Numbered from the stretch's first letter, positions 16,958-26,451 are shown. The stretch: DNA of 64,000 bases from Pseudomonas sp. LS.1a (GCF_022533585.1 NZ_CP092827.1:784001-848000), one strand, 5' to 3'. Translations and numbers: made by a program. Notes: generated by a model not told the origin, from the letters alone.

Positions 16958-17957
16958 GCTGCGCCGCCTGCGCGCCCTGCGCCTGGCCTGGGGCGTGGCG
17001 CTGTGCCTGGCGGTGAGTTTTGGCATCGGCCTGCCGGTGCCGATCCTGGCGCCGGTGTTCGCGGTGCTGTTGCTGGCCATGCGCAGCCAGCCCTTGCCCC
17101 TGCGTGCGGCACCGGCCCTGGCGGTGCTGGTGCTGCTCAGTTGCGGCAGCGGGCTGCTGCTGATTCCGCTGTTGCGCCATGCCCCGGTGAGTGGGGTTTT
17201 GCTGGTGGGGGTGGGGGTTTTTCTGACTTTGCGTTATGCGCTGAAAGGCGGCAACGGCCTGCTAGCCAATTTGCTGGTCATCGGCCTGACCATGATCGCT
17301 GCTGCTGGCACCAGCGACTTCACCTTGGCGCTATCGGTGGTCGAAGCGCTGGCCAAAGGCATGCTGCTGGCGGTGCTGGGCACGGCGGCGGCGCATGTGC
17401 TGTTTCCCGAGCCGGCCAATGCGCCGGCGCCACCGGCACCACCGTTGCTCGACAGTGACCAGGTGAGCTGGGTCGCTTTGCGTGCCACGCTGATCGTGAT
17501 GCCGGCCTTTTTGCTGGCGCTGATTGCCCCGGACCAGTACATGCCGCTGATCATGAAGGCAGTGAGTCTGGGGCAGCAGGCCGGTGAGACCCGCGCGCGA
17601 CATGCCAGCCGCGAGCTGATCGGCTCGACCTTGCTTGCCGGGTTGCTGGCGATACTGATGTGGGGCGCGTTGAGCCTGTTCGTGCACCTGTGGATGTTTT
17701 TCCTGTGGGTGCTGCTGTTCGTCCTTTGGCAGGGGCGCAGGCTCTACCGTGCGGTAGATACCAGGCAAAGCCCGGCGTACTGGGTGAGTTGCCTGACGAC
17801 CATGCTGATTTTGCTGGGGCAGTCGGTGCAGGACAGCGCGGGCGGGCAGGATGTGTACCGCGCCTTTGCCGTGCGCATGGCGCTGTTTCTGGTGGTGTCG
17901 GTGTACGCTAGCGCCATGCTCATATGGATTGATCGGCGTCGGGTTCGGACTGTTTAG
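16947..17957 (+). CDS. DUF2955 / FUSC-like inner-membrane protein
   Basis: Integral membrane protein of 336 residues with two blocks of hydrophobic helices (about 10-155 and 175-330), separated by a Pro-rich loop (EPANAPAPPAPPLLDSD). This layout fits DUF2955, which belongs with the aromatic-acid exporter / FUSC group (AaeB-like). In such systems the membrane protein works with an HlyD-type adaptor and a NodT duct, which is exactly the gene order here. The start overlaps the adaptor gene by 11 bp. The likely role is export of aromatic acids or similar toxic weak acids; this is inference from family and context. Confidence 0.82.
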   Translation: MPIELRRLRALRLAWGVALCLAVSFGIGLPVPILAPVFAVLLLAMRSQPLPLRAAPALAVLVLLSCGSGLLLIPLLRHAPVSGVLLVGVGVFLTLRYALKGGNGLLANLLVIGLTMIAAAGTSDFTLALSVVEALAKGMLLAVLGTAAAHVLFPEPANAPAPPAPPLLDSDQVSWVALRATLIVMPAFLLALIAPDQYMPLIMKAVSLGQQAGETRARHASRELIGSTLLAGLLAILMWGALSLFVHLWMFFLWVLLFVLWQGRRLYRAVDTRQSPAYWVSCLTTMLILLGQSVQDSAGGQDVYRAFAVRMALFLVVSVYASAMLIWIDRRRVRTV

Positions 17958-17969
17958 CTCTTCTGTACT

Positions 17970-18063
17970 GGCCTCTTCGCGGGCACGCCCGCTCCCACAG
18001 GGATCGCACAAACTTCAAGGTTGTCGTTGTACCTGTGGGAGCGGGTTTACCCGCGAAGAGGCC
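17970..18063. repeat. Inverted pair of P. putida REP elements
   Basis: REP copies at 17970-18002 (variant core CGCGGGCACGCCCGCTCC) and 18032-18063 (canonical) face each other between the convergent DUF2955 gene and the sulP gene. A hairpin here could end transcription from both sides. Confidence 0.88.
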
Positions 18064-18076
18064 AGCACAGGAAACC

Positions 18077-19822
18077 CTAGGGCCTCCAGTCAACCCCACT
18101 CTCTTCCAGATAGGCATCCACCGCTGCACCTACAGTGGGATGGAATGCCGACTCCCCCATATGCTCGAACAACTCGAACTGCCGCATCTTGTCCTTTACC
18201 GGGTCCTTCATCTCGGCAAACTGCAATTCCACCCCCTGCGCCTCCAGCGCCCGGTCCAGCTCGGCCAGCATGTCCGCCGAGGTGATATCGATGCTGGTCA
18301 CCGGCTCCGCCGCAATCACCAGCCGTTGGACCGGGGTAGGCGACGCATCCACCGCAGCCATCACCGTGTTCTGGAACTGCTCGGCATTGGCAAAGAACAG
18401 CGGCGCATCCCAACGCAGCAGCACCAGCCCCGGAATGCGTCGGGCCTGTGGATAACGCAGCACGTCATGGTAGCCACGGGTGCCATCCACCCGGCCCAGC
18501 ACCGCATGATGCGGCCGCCAGCCGTCCCACAGGAATTCGATCACCGACACCGCCACGGCAATGCCGATACCGGGAATGGCCCCGAATACCGCCACGCCGA
18601 CGAAGCAGGTGAATGACAGCCAGAACTCCCATTGCTGCATGCGGAAGATGCGCTTGAGGTCGGCAAACTCGAACAGGCCCAACGCTGCGGCAATCACCAC
18701 CGCCGCCAGGGCGCTGTTGGGCAGGTGTTGCATCAGGTTGGGCGCCACCAGCAGCAACAAGGTTACCGCCAGCGCACCGATGATGCCGGTGAGCTGGGTC
18801 TGCGAGCCGGCCGCTTCGGCCACGGGGGTACGTGACGAGCTGCTGCTGATGGGGATGCCCTGGAACAGCCCGGAGGCCAGGTTGGCCACACCCAGGCCGA
18901 ACATTTCCTGGTTCGGGTTGACCGGCATCTTCATGCGCGCGGCATAGGAGCGCGACAGCACACTGGTATCGGCGAATGACACCAGCGCCACGGCAATCCC
19001 GCCCAGTACCACCTCGACCAGGTCGATGTCGGTGACCCAGGGAAACACGAAGCTTGGCAGGCCTTGGGGCAACTGGCCGAGCACTTTCACACCTTGCTGG
19101 TCGAGCCCTAGCAGGCTCACCGCCAGCGTGGCCAGTACCACCGCAATGAGAATGCCCGGCAAGCGCTTGAACGGCTTGAGCAGCAGGATCAGCGCCAGGC
19201 TGCCGCCGCCGACCACGAAGCTTGGCCAGTGCCCTTGGCCGGCAAGCAGTGCTTCGGCCAATTGCCAAAGGTCGCGCAAGGGGCCTTGGCTATCGACTTT
19301 GATACCGAATAGCTTGGGCAACTGGCTGATCAGCACCGTGAGGGCGATGCCGTTCATGTAGCCATAGCGGATCGGCTTGGACAGCAACTCGGTGATGAAG
19401 CCCAGGCGCAGCAGCCCGGCGATCACGCAGAACGCCCCGGCAACCAGGGCCATCAGGCTGGCGATGGCGATAGCCCGCTGCGGGTCGCTGGCGGCGTACT
19501 GCACCACTACCGCCAGGATCGGTGCGGCCAGCGCCGAGTCCGGGCCCAGCACCAGGATGCGGCTGGGGCCGAACAGGGCATAGGCCAGCAGCGGGATGAT
19601 GGTGGCGTACAGGCCGTAGATGCCGGGTACGCCAGATGCCTCGGCATAGGCGATGCCCACCGGCACCAGCATGGTGGTGAGCACCAGGCCGGCGGCGATG
19701 TCCCTGGGCAGCCAGGCGGGTTGGTAGTGGAGCAGGGTGACCAGGCCGGGGAGCCAGCGTTGCCAGTCGAGGCGGGGTTTTTCGGGCATGGGGCGTGCGT
19801 CCAGGGGAGGGTGCTGAATCAC
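18077..19822 (-). CDS. SulP-family inorganic anion transporter
   Basis: Inner-membrane SulP/SLC26 anion carrier of up to 581 residues, for sulfate, bicarbonate or another anion. The N-terminal signature is ILLTTM-like (AGLVLTTMLVPVGIAYA) followed by GVPGIYGLYATIIPLLAYAL and the GPS segment (FGPSRILVLGPDSALA). A cytoplasmic STAS domain occupies about residues 430-560 (RLVIAAEPVTSIDITSADML). An alternative start at the inner Met (MPEKPRLDW, 19789) is equally plausible. The gene is the last core gene before the accessory block. From memory, in P. putida KT2440 the corresponding gene neighbours ychF directly; that is not checked. Confidence 0.88.
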   Translation of the reverse strand: MIQHPPLDARPMPEKPRLDWQRWLPGLVTLLHYQPAWLPRDIAAGLVLTTMLVPVGIAYAEASGVPGIYGLYATIIPLLAYALFGPSRILVLGPDSALAAPILAVVVQYAASDPQRAIAIASLMALVAGAFCVIAGLLRLGFITELLSKPIRYGYMNGIALTVLISQLPKLFGIKVDSQGPLRDLWQLAEALLAGQGHWPSFVVGGGSLALILLLKPFKRLPGILIAVVLATLAVSLLGLDQQGVKVLGQLPQGLPSFVFPWVTDIDLVEVVLGGIAVALVSFADTSVLSRSYAARMKMPVNPNQEMFGLGVANLASGLFQGIPISSSSSRTPVAEAAGSQTQLTGIIGALAVTLLLLVAPNLMQHLPNSALAAVVIAAALGLFEFADLKRIFRMQQWEFWLSFTCFVGVAVFGAIPGIGIAVAVSVIEFLWDGWRPHHAVLGRVDGTRGYHDVLRYPQARRIPGLVLLRWDAPLFFANAEQFQNTVMAAVDASPTPVQRLVIAAEPVTSIDITSADMLAELDRALEAQGVELQFAEMKDPVKDKMRQFELFEHMGESAFHPTVGAAVDAYLEESGVDWRP

Positions 19823-19879
19823 AGCTTAGATGCTGAATTTCGGCGCCGCTCTGCGGCCCTATCGCGACACAAGGTGATC

Positions 19880-20045
19880 TGGTCAAGTAATTTTGGACAC
19901 CGGTTAAGGTTCATGCCGCTGCGTTGAGCTTTTTTCATGGCCGTTGTAGCTGTGGAGGCGCTTGAGGTTGTAGCGCATCAGGCAAGCCTGGATATCTATT
20001 CGTGCCTGCGCTTCGGTCTCATAACCTCCTGCCGGGACCTATTCT
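19880..20045 (-). mobile_element. IS3-family transposase tail with terminal repeat (scar)
   Basis: The minus strand reads GYETEAQARIDIQACLMRYN followed by LKRLHSYNGH, the C-terminal end of an IS3-family OrfB transposase. A small deletion or frameshift follows, and then the usual last residues KKLNAAA and a stop. About 40 bp further is an inverted-repeat-like end on the minus strand, TGTCCAAAATTACTTGACCA, ending at 19880. Everything upstream in the element is missing. It therefore marks an old insertion and deletion, and lies exactly where the accessory block begins. Confidence 0.8.
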
Positions 20046-20088
20046 GATTTCAATGCCCCGAAAAATCGTACTCCCCCCTCAGATGAAG

Positions 20089-20107
20089 CCCCAGCGTGAT
20101 GCTGGGG
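20089..20107. terminator. Hairpin, likely terminator of the YbfB-type MFS gene
   Basis: CCCCAGC-GTGAT-GCTGGGG forms a 7-bp GC stem 10 bp beyond the stop of the minus-strand MFS gene. The T-rich side is on the plus strand (TTTCGGTTTTC), so it may work in either direction. Confidence 0.6.
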
Positions 20108-20116
20108 TTTCGGTTT

Positions 20117-21307
20117 TCAAACGGTCTGAATCGATGCTGTTCGGGCCTCGCGTTTGAGGATCAGGTCGAGCAGCAGAGCCAGAATCAAGGCACCTGCAGC
20201 GACGCTGAACAGCACGCCATGATGACCGTTGCTGCTTGCGAACAGCGCTGAGTATCCATATCCCGCAATGGCTTGGAAGCTTGCGAAAGCTACTGTAGCG
20301 CGGCTCCAAGTCGCGTTCTGCTGCGTGTGCCCCTCTACCAGATTGTGCACCCGAGCAAGGACCAAAGGAACGATACCTGGTGGGAATGAGCCTATGAGCA
20401 ATGCCGCTGCTCCAAGCAGGCGCAGATCATGGGTCTCAATCAGTACACCTACTGCGATAAGTTGGGCAATCAGGACAATCCGAATGCCTGTCCGAGCGCC
20501 CAGATGATCCGCCAACAGCCCGTAAAGCACCGGACCTGCAATGGCACCGATACCGTACAGGCCCCACATCAACGCTCCTGCATGGGTTCCTGCACCAAGG
20601 CCGCGGCTAACGTAGTCCACCAGGAACATCATGGGTGCAACCAGCGCAGTCGCCATCAAAGCGTACTGGCCGAACAAAACCATTACGGCGGATGAGGTTG
20701 CAGCTTCAGGTGTAGTCGGTGTCGCTTGATGGTGAGGATGATCGGCCGGCCACCCCGCCCAGCTGCTGACAGTGAGCGCGAATGAGAGTGCCGCTAAACC
20801 AAGCCAGGTTTGCTGAAGCCCTTTGGCCAACAGCCAGGGAACCAGGCTTGCAGCTCCTGCGATTCCCAATCCGATACCAAGGAAAATCGCGCCACTTGCG
20901 AGGCCCCTTCGGTTGGCAGATACATGTGGCAGGATAGCAGTTGCTGCCAGCACCATGATCACGCCACCGGCGATGCCTGAAAGCAGACGCCAGAAGAAGA
21001 ACCAGCTCACCGACAGCGGCCAGGCGCAGCCAAGGAATGCCAAGCTGACCATGACCATCATGAAACGCAGCACGGTTGCGCTTGACCATCTGGCGGCCAT
21101 TGGCCGGCCAATCAAAGCTCCAATCAGGTAGCCGGCCAGGTTTGCCGCGCCAAGGAAAACGACTGCAGAGCTGGCAAACCAATGGGCTTCAATAAGTGCC
21201 GGGATGAGTGGTGTATAAGCGAATCGTGCCAATCCGATGCCGACGAGGCTGGCACAGAGACCAGCCCAAATCGGTAGCCAGGGGGCACGTTGTGTGGATG
21301 TAGTCAT
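20117..21307 (-). CDS. YbfB/YjiJ-family MFS transporter
   Basis: Twelve-helix MFS protein of 396 residues. The opening WAGLCASLVGIGLARFAYTP is the characteristic start of the YbfB/YjiJ group, and ANLAGYLIGALIGRPMAARW is the motif A region. Function of this group is unknown; an exporter role is likely. It is the first gene inside the accessory block on the left, in a minus-strand run with DoxX and the Old Yellow Enzyme gene (34 bp before it is the DoxX stop). Its codon use is a little less GC-biased than the core genes on either side. Confidence 0.85.
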   Translation of the reverse strand: MTTSTQRAPWLPIWAGLCASLVGIGLARFAYTPLIPALIEAHWFASSAVVFLGAANLAGYLIGALIGRPMAARWSSATVLRFMMVMVSLAFLGCAWPLSVSWFFFWRLLSGIAGGVIMVLAATAILPHVSANRRGLASGAIFLGIGLGIAGAASLVPWLLAKGLQQTWLGLAALSFALTVSSWAGWPADHPHHQATPTTPEAATSSAVMVLFGQYALMATALVAPMMFLVDYVSRGLGAGTHAGALMWGLYGIGAIAGPVLYGLLADHLGARTGIRIVLIAQLIAVGVLIETHDLRLLGAAALLIGSFPPGIVPLVLARVHNLVEGHTQQNATWSRATVAFASFQAIAGYGYSALFASSNGHHGVLFSVAAGALILALLLDLILKREARTASIQTV

Positions 21308-21340
21308 GACTTCCCCCTGCGCCGTTCGCGGCGTGAAAGG

Positions 21341-21772
21341 TTAGACGGGATTGAGTTGGGCTTTCGCAGTCCGAGCTTTGATGTTGGCCACCAGCGCATC
21401 GAGGCTCAGCGCACCGCCGCCAAAGGCTGCGATCTGCAACAAACCGCCGGCAATGGAAATGTTCTTGAAGAAGTTAATGAACTGACCTTGATCAGCCAGA
21501 TTGTTATGGAAAGCAAACGCTGCCATTACCGTGAATAGAGCCATGACCACAGCGACAATGCGCGTTTGAAAACCAATGATCAACAGTGTGGCGAGACCAA
21601 GTTCCACACCAAGTGCGGCCAAGTAGCTCAGCAATGGGAACGGCAAACCACTTGACTCGATATAAGCAATGGTTCCCTCTGGTGAGGCCAGCTTGCTGAA
21701 GCCGCTAAGCAAGAAAAGAACAGCCAACAATACGCGGCCGGTTACTGCAGTGGTATTTTTTAGTGAGTTCAT
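21341..21772 (-). CDS. DoxX family membrane protein
   Basis: Four-helix inner-membrane protein of 143 residues in the DoxX/DoxD superfamily. It shows the typical first helix ending in the motif LFLLSGFSKLASPEG and the later LGVELGLATLLIIGF and AFHNNLADQGQFINFFKNIS. I place the start at 21772 (MNSLKNTTAV), preceded by AGGAGCAATCAA; the longer frame to 22132 overlaps the next gene. DoxX proteins are linked to quinone-connected redox and stress tolerance, but the exact role is unknown. It lies 170 bp downstream of the Old Yellow Enzyme gene on the same strand, and a second DoxX gene lies at 35621. Confidence 0.85.
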   Translation of the reverse strand: MNSLKNTTAVTGRVLLAVLFLLSGFSKLASPEGTIAYIESSGLPFPLLSYLAALGVELGLATLLIIGFQTRIVAVVMALFTVMAAFAFHNNLADQGQFINFFKNISIAGGLLQIAAFGGGALSLDALVANIKARTAKAQLNPV

Positions 21773-21941
21773 TTGATTGCTCCTGATTTTAAAGTTTGCC
21801 GAAGTGGCTTTCGATGGAGAAATCATAAATTCAGGCCAACTTGGCAACAATATGAACACTTTCGATTTGACTGTTTCAAAATCAGGGACAATTGGCACCG
21901 TACAGAACTGGCTGGGGCATCCAGCCAGTCTGTCGATCAAG

Positions 21942-23054
21942 TTACGGGTGTACGGGGTAGTCGATGTAGCCGCGTTCGTTGCCACCGAAGAAGGTGGTCG
22001 GATCAGGTGTATTGAGTTCCAATCCATCTCGAATCCGGCGTGGTAGATCCGGGTTGGCCAGGAACGGCCGACCGAAAGCCACAACGTCCGCGCGTCCTTC
22101 CCGAATCGCTTTCTCCGCAGAGGCCGCGTCATAACCGCCTGCGATGATCAACACACCGTTCCAAGCGTCACGCAGCTTCAAGATGATCTCGTCCCAGCGC
22201 GGGTCGAAGTTTTCGTCCTTCACCGTACCGACAACGGCAGGCTCTACGAGGTGGAGATACGCCAGCCCATAGCGGTTCAACGACTCCACGATGTAGGTGA
22301 AGGTCTCGATGGGGGTGTCGTCTCCCATGCCCATGAAACGTCCCATCGGGGTAAGACGCACACCGACGCGGTCTGCACCGATCTCTTGCGCAACTGCCTG
22401 AACGATCGCCAGGAGCAGGCGCGCCCGATTCTGATAAGTACCACCGTATGGGTCATTGCGCTTGTTGCTGTTGCTGTTGATGAATTGGTCGAGCAGATAG
22501 CCGTTGCCCGCATGGATTTCCACGCCGTCCATACCGGCCTCGATGGCGTTAAGCGCGGCGATGCGGTAGTCATCAATGATTGCGGCGATTTCTTCGGTTT
22601 CTAGCGCGCGCGGTACCGGCACATCCCCCCACACCCCGTTACCATCTTCGTCGACAATGAAGGTCTTGCCAGGCGCTGCGATGGCACTCGGTGCCACAGG
22701 CAGAGCGTTATCCGGCTGGAAGCTGGGATGCGAAACGCGGCCAACGTGCCAAAGTTGCATGAAGATGCGTCCATCGAGTTCGTGCACCTCATCGCTTACA
22801 CGTTTCCAGGCCTGAATCTGTTCAGGGGTATAGATACCTGGAGTCCATGCGTAACCTTGCCCCTGTTGAGAGATTTGCGTGGCCTCGGTAATGATTAGAG
22901 CCGCGCTTGCCCGCTGGCCATAATACTCCGCAGCCATTGATGTCGGGACATCCCCAGGTTGACCAGCGCGAGACCGGGTCAATGGAGCCATCGCAATGCG
23001 ATGAGGAAGTTCTAAGGCGCCCACACGAATGGGATTGAACAGATGGCTGGTCAT
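21942..23054 (-). CDS. Old Yellow Enzyme family alkene reductase (NemA/XenB-like)
   Basis: FMN-dependent NAD(P)H:enone oxidoreductase of 370 residues that reduces activated C=C bonds, quinones, nitroesters or nitroaromatics. The TIM-barrel start is FNPIRVGALELPHRIAMAPL with TRSRA. Substrate-binding region GVEIHAGNGYLLDQFINS and the C-terminal phosphate-binding stretch ADVVAFGRPFLANPDLPRRI are clear. In this subgroup members such as NemA and XenB detoxify electrophiles. The promoter region holds TGCGCAACTCGCAAAAC (23180-23196), which also occurs with two changes upstream of the MFS gene at 28514, so co-regulation is likely. Confidence 0.93.
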   Translation of the reverse strand: MTSHLFNPIRVGALELPHRIAMAPLTRSRAGQPGDVPTSMAAEYYGQRASAALIITEATQISQQGQGYAWTPGIYTPEQIQAWKRVSDEVHELDGRIFMQLWHVGRVSHPSFQPDNALPVAPSAIAAPGKTFIVDEDGNGVWGDVPVPRALETEEIAAIIDDYRIAALNAIEAGMDGVEIHAGNGYLLDQFINSNSNKRNDPYGGTYQNRARLLLAIVQAVAQEIGADRVGVRLTPMGRFMGMGDDTPIETFTYIVESLNRYGLAYLHLVEPAVVGTVKDENFDPRWDEIILKLRDAWNGVLIIAGGYDAASAEKAIREGRADVVAFGRPFLANPDLPRRIRDGLELNTPDPTTFFGGNERGYIDYPVHP

Positions 23055-23179
23055 TACTCAGTTCCTTTTGAAGTAAATTCAATAAATTCAAGAGATGAAA
23101 CATCGTCGCTTCTGTTTGATGAAGTTAGGTTAATACCCAGACCGAAAATTGATAATCCGCAAAACCGGAGCAAGTGCAT

Positions 23180-23196
23180 TGCGCAACTCGCAAAAC
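23180..23196. promoter_or_regulatory. Candidate LysR-type operator before the OYE gene
   Basis: The 17-bp sequence TGCGCAACTCGCAAAAC lies 126 bp upstream of the OYE start. It matches TGCGCAACTTGCATAAC at 28411-28427 at 15 of 17 positions. It contains the palindrome TTGCGCAA (23179-23186). The nearby LysR regulator at 30143 is the natural candidate binder. Confidence 0.5.
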
Positions 23197-23210
23197 CTGG
23201 GATCTCTGCC

Positions 23211-24179
23211 CTAAAGCGCAGTACGAGCTTTACCTCTGTAAACCCGCAGCACGTCAGCCATGACCGACAAGGCGATCTCGGCCGGGGTCCTGGAACCGAT
23301 ATCCAGGCCTATGGGCATGTGCAAGCGGTCTACGTCGGTAGACGACAGGCCGCCGATTCGCCGCAACCTCTCTGCTCGCTTTTCCGAAGTGCGCTTGGAG
23401 CCCATTGCACCGATATAGAAGGCAGGGGTGTGCACAGCTTCCATCAAGGCGAGGTCATCGATTTTCGGGTCATGGGTGAGCGCAACGACGGCTGTCGCTT
23501 CGTGGCAACCTCCATTGGCGATGTACAGCGAGGGCAACAGCGGAATCAGAGGCACCCCTTCGATTGGCATTTCGGCCGCTTCTTCCCGCGGATCGCAGGC
23601 AATCACTTCGAACCCGAGGGCTTTGGCGAACTGACCACAGGCCTGGGCGACGGGTGACATGCCGGCAAGTAGCAGGCGAAGTGCAGGACCTAGGTTAATT
23701 TCCAGACGGCTACCACGGCGAGTCACGGTGTCGGCTCCGTCTGCGTAACGCCGGGAGCTGAACAGGTCGCTTTCAAGTTCGATTATCCGCGTCAGCCGGT
23801 GCTGGCCACGCATTGCGTCGAGCAACTGGCTCAGGTGAGCCTTCCATTCCACGGTTGGTTCTCGATGCTCGACCAACACATCCAAGCTGCCGCCACAGGG
23901 AAGTTGCAGGCGGCTTCGCTCTTCAGCGGTACGTCCGTAACTGACAACCTGGGCGGGGGCCGCGTGCTCGCCACGGCCCAGCGCTTGGAGGAATTCTTCT
24001 TCGACGCAGCCACCCGACAACGAGCCGCAGTGCGCGCCGGACTGCGTGGCCACCAGCATTGCACCAGGCGATCTCGGCGCCGAACCGAAGGTGGAGAGCA
24101 CGGTGCACAACCACATGCTTTGCCCTTCGTCGGCCCAGGCCAGTGCTTGCTCGAGTACCTTCACATCAAGATGCTGCAT
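23211..24179 (-). CDS. XdhC family molybdenum-cofactor insertion protein
   Basis: XdhC/CoxI-family chaperone of 322 residues that binds and sulfurates the molybdenum cofactor and inserts it into xanthine-dehydrogenase-type enzymes. The N-terminal XdhC signature is seen in STFGSAPRSPGAMLVAT and GSLSGGCVEEEF. The C-terminal Rossmann part has ALTHDPKIDDLAL and YIGAMGSKRTSEKR. It is the last gene of the operon, 52 bp after the molybdopterin-binding subunit, so it is presumably the dedicated maturation factor of that enzyme. Confidence 0.92.
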   Translation of the reverse strand: MQHLDVKVLEQALAWADEGQSMWLCTVLSTFGSAPRSPGAMLVATQSGAHCGSLSGGCVEEEFLQALGRGEHAAPAQVVSYGRTAEERSRLQLPCGGSLDVLVEHREPTVEWKAHLSQLLDAMRGQHRLTRIIELESDLFSSRRYADGADTVTRRGSRLEINLGPALRLLLAGMSPVAQACGQFAKALGFEVIACDPREEAAEMPIEGVPLIPLLPSLYIANGGCHEATAVVALTHDPKIDDLALMEAVHTPAFYIGAMGSKRTSEKRAERLRRIGGLSSTDVDRLHMPIGLDIGSRTPAEIALSVMADVLRVYRGKARTAL

Positions 24180-24231
24180 CTGCCGTTACCTTTCCAAGCA
24201 CTTGACCGAACGTCGGCGACCTGCTCATTGC

Positions 24232-26451
24232 TCAGGCCTTGCGGGTAAGTGGTAACGCAAGCCGGCGGTGGCCGGTGGCATCGGCCACGGCGTTACCCAG
24301 CGCCGCCGCCATCGGGCCTTGGACGATTTCGGCAGCGCCAAGGAACGGCTGGCCAGGCTGATCGATCATGTGTACTTCCACGTGCTTGGGAAGCTGCGGG
24401 AAACGCAGGATCGGGTAGCCGCTCCAGTCGTAGCTGCGCACCCCGCCGGCGTCATAACTGACCGCCTCGTAAAGCGTCCAACTGCTCGACTGGACGATAC
24501 CGCCTTCGACCTGATTGCGAAGGCCATCGGGGTTGACGATCTGACCCACGTCCACTGCGGTGACCACCCGCTGGATCTCGATGTCGCCAGTTTGCGGATG
24601 CACCTGGATTTCCACGGCCACCGCACAGTAACCCATGATGTTCTTGTAACGGGCGAAGCCCAGGCCGATGCCGCTTCCCGGAGCCGGTGAGCGGCGTGGC
24701 CAACCGAACTCGTCCCGGGCCCGCTCAATGACTGCTCGGGCCCTTGGGTCGGTGAGGTGCTCAAGACGGAATTCGACGGCATCCACACCCGCCTGATCCG
24801 CCAACTCGTCCAGGCAGGCCTCGATGGCGAAGACATTTATGTGCGCGCCCAGCGAGCGCATCGCCGAGGTCCGGAACGGCATCTGGGTGATGAAGTTCAT
24901 GTCGATGCTAGCCGCACCGGTTTCGTACAGCGGGATCGCGTTGCGGTCGCCATCCCCCTCGGGCTGGGCAATCGGAACGGAGGGCATCGAGGTGAACGGG
25001 CGGGCGATCATCCGCGCCGGCACCAGGCGTCCGGCGTTGGTGATGCGCTCGTTGTGCGGGGTGGTCCACAGCTCGTACTTCCAGTCGTTGATCCGCCCGT
25101 CACTGCCCAGGCTGGCTTGCAGCTCGGTAAGCATGGCCGAGCTGTAGGGTTCCCAGAGGTTTTCCTGTTCGCGCATCCATTGAACTCGCACGGGTACACC
25201 TGGCAGGCGCACGGCGATCAGGGCAGCATCGGCCGCGGCGTCATCGGCGCCATTGTGTCCGTAGCATCCCGAGCCTTCGGCGTGGATGCAGCGTACGGCG
25301 GCTGGCGGCAGGCCGACCATTTCGGCGATGCCGGCACGCAGCGGGAACACTCCCTGGGTGTGGGTCCAGACCGTCAGCATGCCGTCTTTGAACCAAGCTA
25401 TCGAACAGGATGGGCCGATGGAACCGTGCATCAGGTACTGCTTGGTGACCCGCGCCCGGTACGTCTTGCCGCTCGAAGGCGCTGGGGTCCCCTCATGCTT
25501 GATGGGATAGCGCTTGGACTGCAACTTGGGCAGCAACTGGTGAATCACGGCTTGGTCCGGGATCACGTCGCCACCGGCCCACGTCGCGGCCTCGTAGCCG
25601 GCGCGCATGGCTTTGACCGCTTGCCACTCATCTTTGGCTACCACCGCGAGGTAATTGCCGTCCCGGATCACCTTGACCACACCCGGCAGGCGTTCGATGG
25701 CGGGCATATCAAAGCCGGTGAGCTGGCTGCCCGGGCGCGGCGGTCTGATCACGCGGGCATGGAGCATGCCCGGCAAGCGCATGTCCTGTACGAACGCTGC
25801 GGCGCCAGTGACCTTTGCAGGGATGTCGAGCCGCTGCACCGCATGGCCGATAAGCTTGAACTGTTCAGGTGAAATGTCAGGTGACTTGGCCTGGGCGTAC
25901 TGATGGAGGTCCACCCCAGCCACGGCGTCGGCATATCTCATGCGCGCCCCGGACGGTGCGGTAATCATCGCATCACCAGTTTTCAGCGAGGCGACGTCCA
26001 AGCCCCAGTGTCGAGCGGCAGACTCCATGAGCATTTGGCGAACCTGCGCAGCCGCGTTGAATAGCGCCGTGCCGCTGTCGAAAATCGTATGGCTGCCAGC
26101 CGTGTAGCCTTCGTTAGGGGTCAGGGCGGTATCCGCCGTGAGGAAGTTGACCGCAGCCGGCGCAACGTCCAGCCGCTCCGCTGCGATCTGCAGCAGCGCA
26201 GTCTTCACCCCGGTACCCAGCTCCACCTTGCCGGTGTACACCGTGATGCCTTCAGCCCCTACCTTGATCCAGGCGTCGAGATAGGGGTTGGTGCGCAGGC
26301 TGCCCGGCAGGTCGGGGGCGAGCACGACGGTACCGAGCGTGTCCACCTCGGTATCGGCCAGCGCCTTGCGGGCTACCGGCATCAGTGTGAAGGCCATCAG
26401 CAGGCTGCTGCCTTGAAGGAAGGCGCGACGACTGAATTCGCTGTTAGCCAT
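24232..26451 (-). CDS. Molybdopterin-binding subunit of an IorB-like periplasmic oxidoreductase
   Basis: Large catalytic subunit (739 residues) of a xanthine-oxidase-family hydroxylase, of the isoquinoline 1-oxidoreductase / aldehyde oxidase type. A Tat signal with SRRAFLQGSSLLMAF sits at the N-terminus, so the folded complex is exported. The cofactor-binding parts include AEGSGCYGHNGADDAAADAA and the C-terminal GAAEIVQGPMAAALGNAV, whose Glu occupies the place of the usual catalytic glutamate. I chose the ATG at 26451, which overlaps the 2Fe-2S gene by 8 bp; the frame is open to 26469. Substrates could be aldehydes or N-heterocycles. The adjoining cytochrome c shows that electrons go to the respiratory chain and not to NAD. 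Confidence 0.92.
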   Translation of the reverse strand: MANSEFSRRAFLQGSSLLMAFTLMPVARKALADTEVDTLGTVVLAPDLPGSLRTNPYLDAWIKVGAEGITVYTGKVELGTGVKTALLQIAAERLDVAPAAVNFLTADTALTPNEGYTAGSHTIFDSGTALFNAAAQVRQMLMESAARHWGLDVASLKTGDAMITAPSGARMRYADAVAGVDLHQYAQAKSPDISPEQFKLIGHAVQRLDIPAKVTGAAAFVQDMRLPGMLHARVIRPPRPGSQLTGFDMPAIERLPGVVKVIRDGNYLAVVAKDEWQAVKAMRAGYEAATWAGGDVIPDQAVIHQLLPKLQSKRYPIKHEGTPAPSSGKTYRARVTKQYLMHGSIGPSCSIAWFKDGMLTVWTHTQGVFPLRAGIAEMVGLPPAAVRCIHAEGSGCYGHNGADDAAADAALIAVRLPGVPVRVQWMREQENLWEPYSSAMLTELQASLGSDGRINDWKYELWTTPHNERITNAGRLVPARMIARPFTSMPSVPIAQPEGDGDRNAIPLYETGAASIDMNFITQMPFRTSAMRSLGAHINVFAIEACLDELADQAGVDAVEFRLEHLTDPRARAVIERARDEFGWPRRSPAPGSGIGLGFARYKNIMGYCAVAVEIQVHPQTGDIEIQRVVTAVDVGQIVNPDGLRNQVEGGIVQSSSWTLYEAVSYDAGGVRSYDWSGYPILRFPQLPKHVEVHMIDQPGQPFLGAAEIVQGPMAAALGNAVADATGHRRLALPLTRKA

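Noticed and set aside
21886..21896. GGGACAATTGG upstream of the DoxX gene as a further copy of the direct-repeat operator
   Set aside because: Only one half-site without the partner 41 bp away; an 8-base core is expected by chance about twice in this window.
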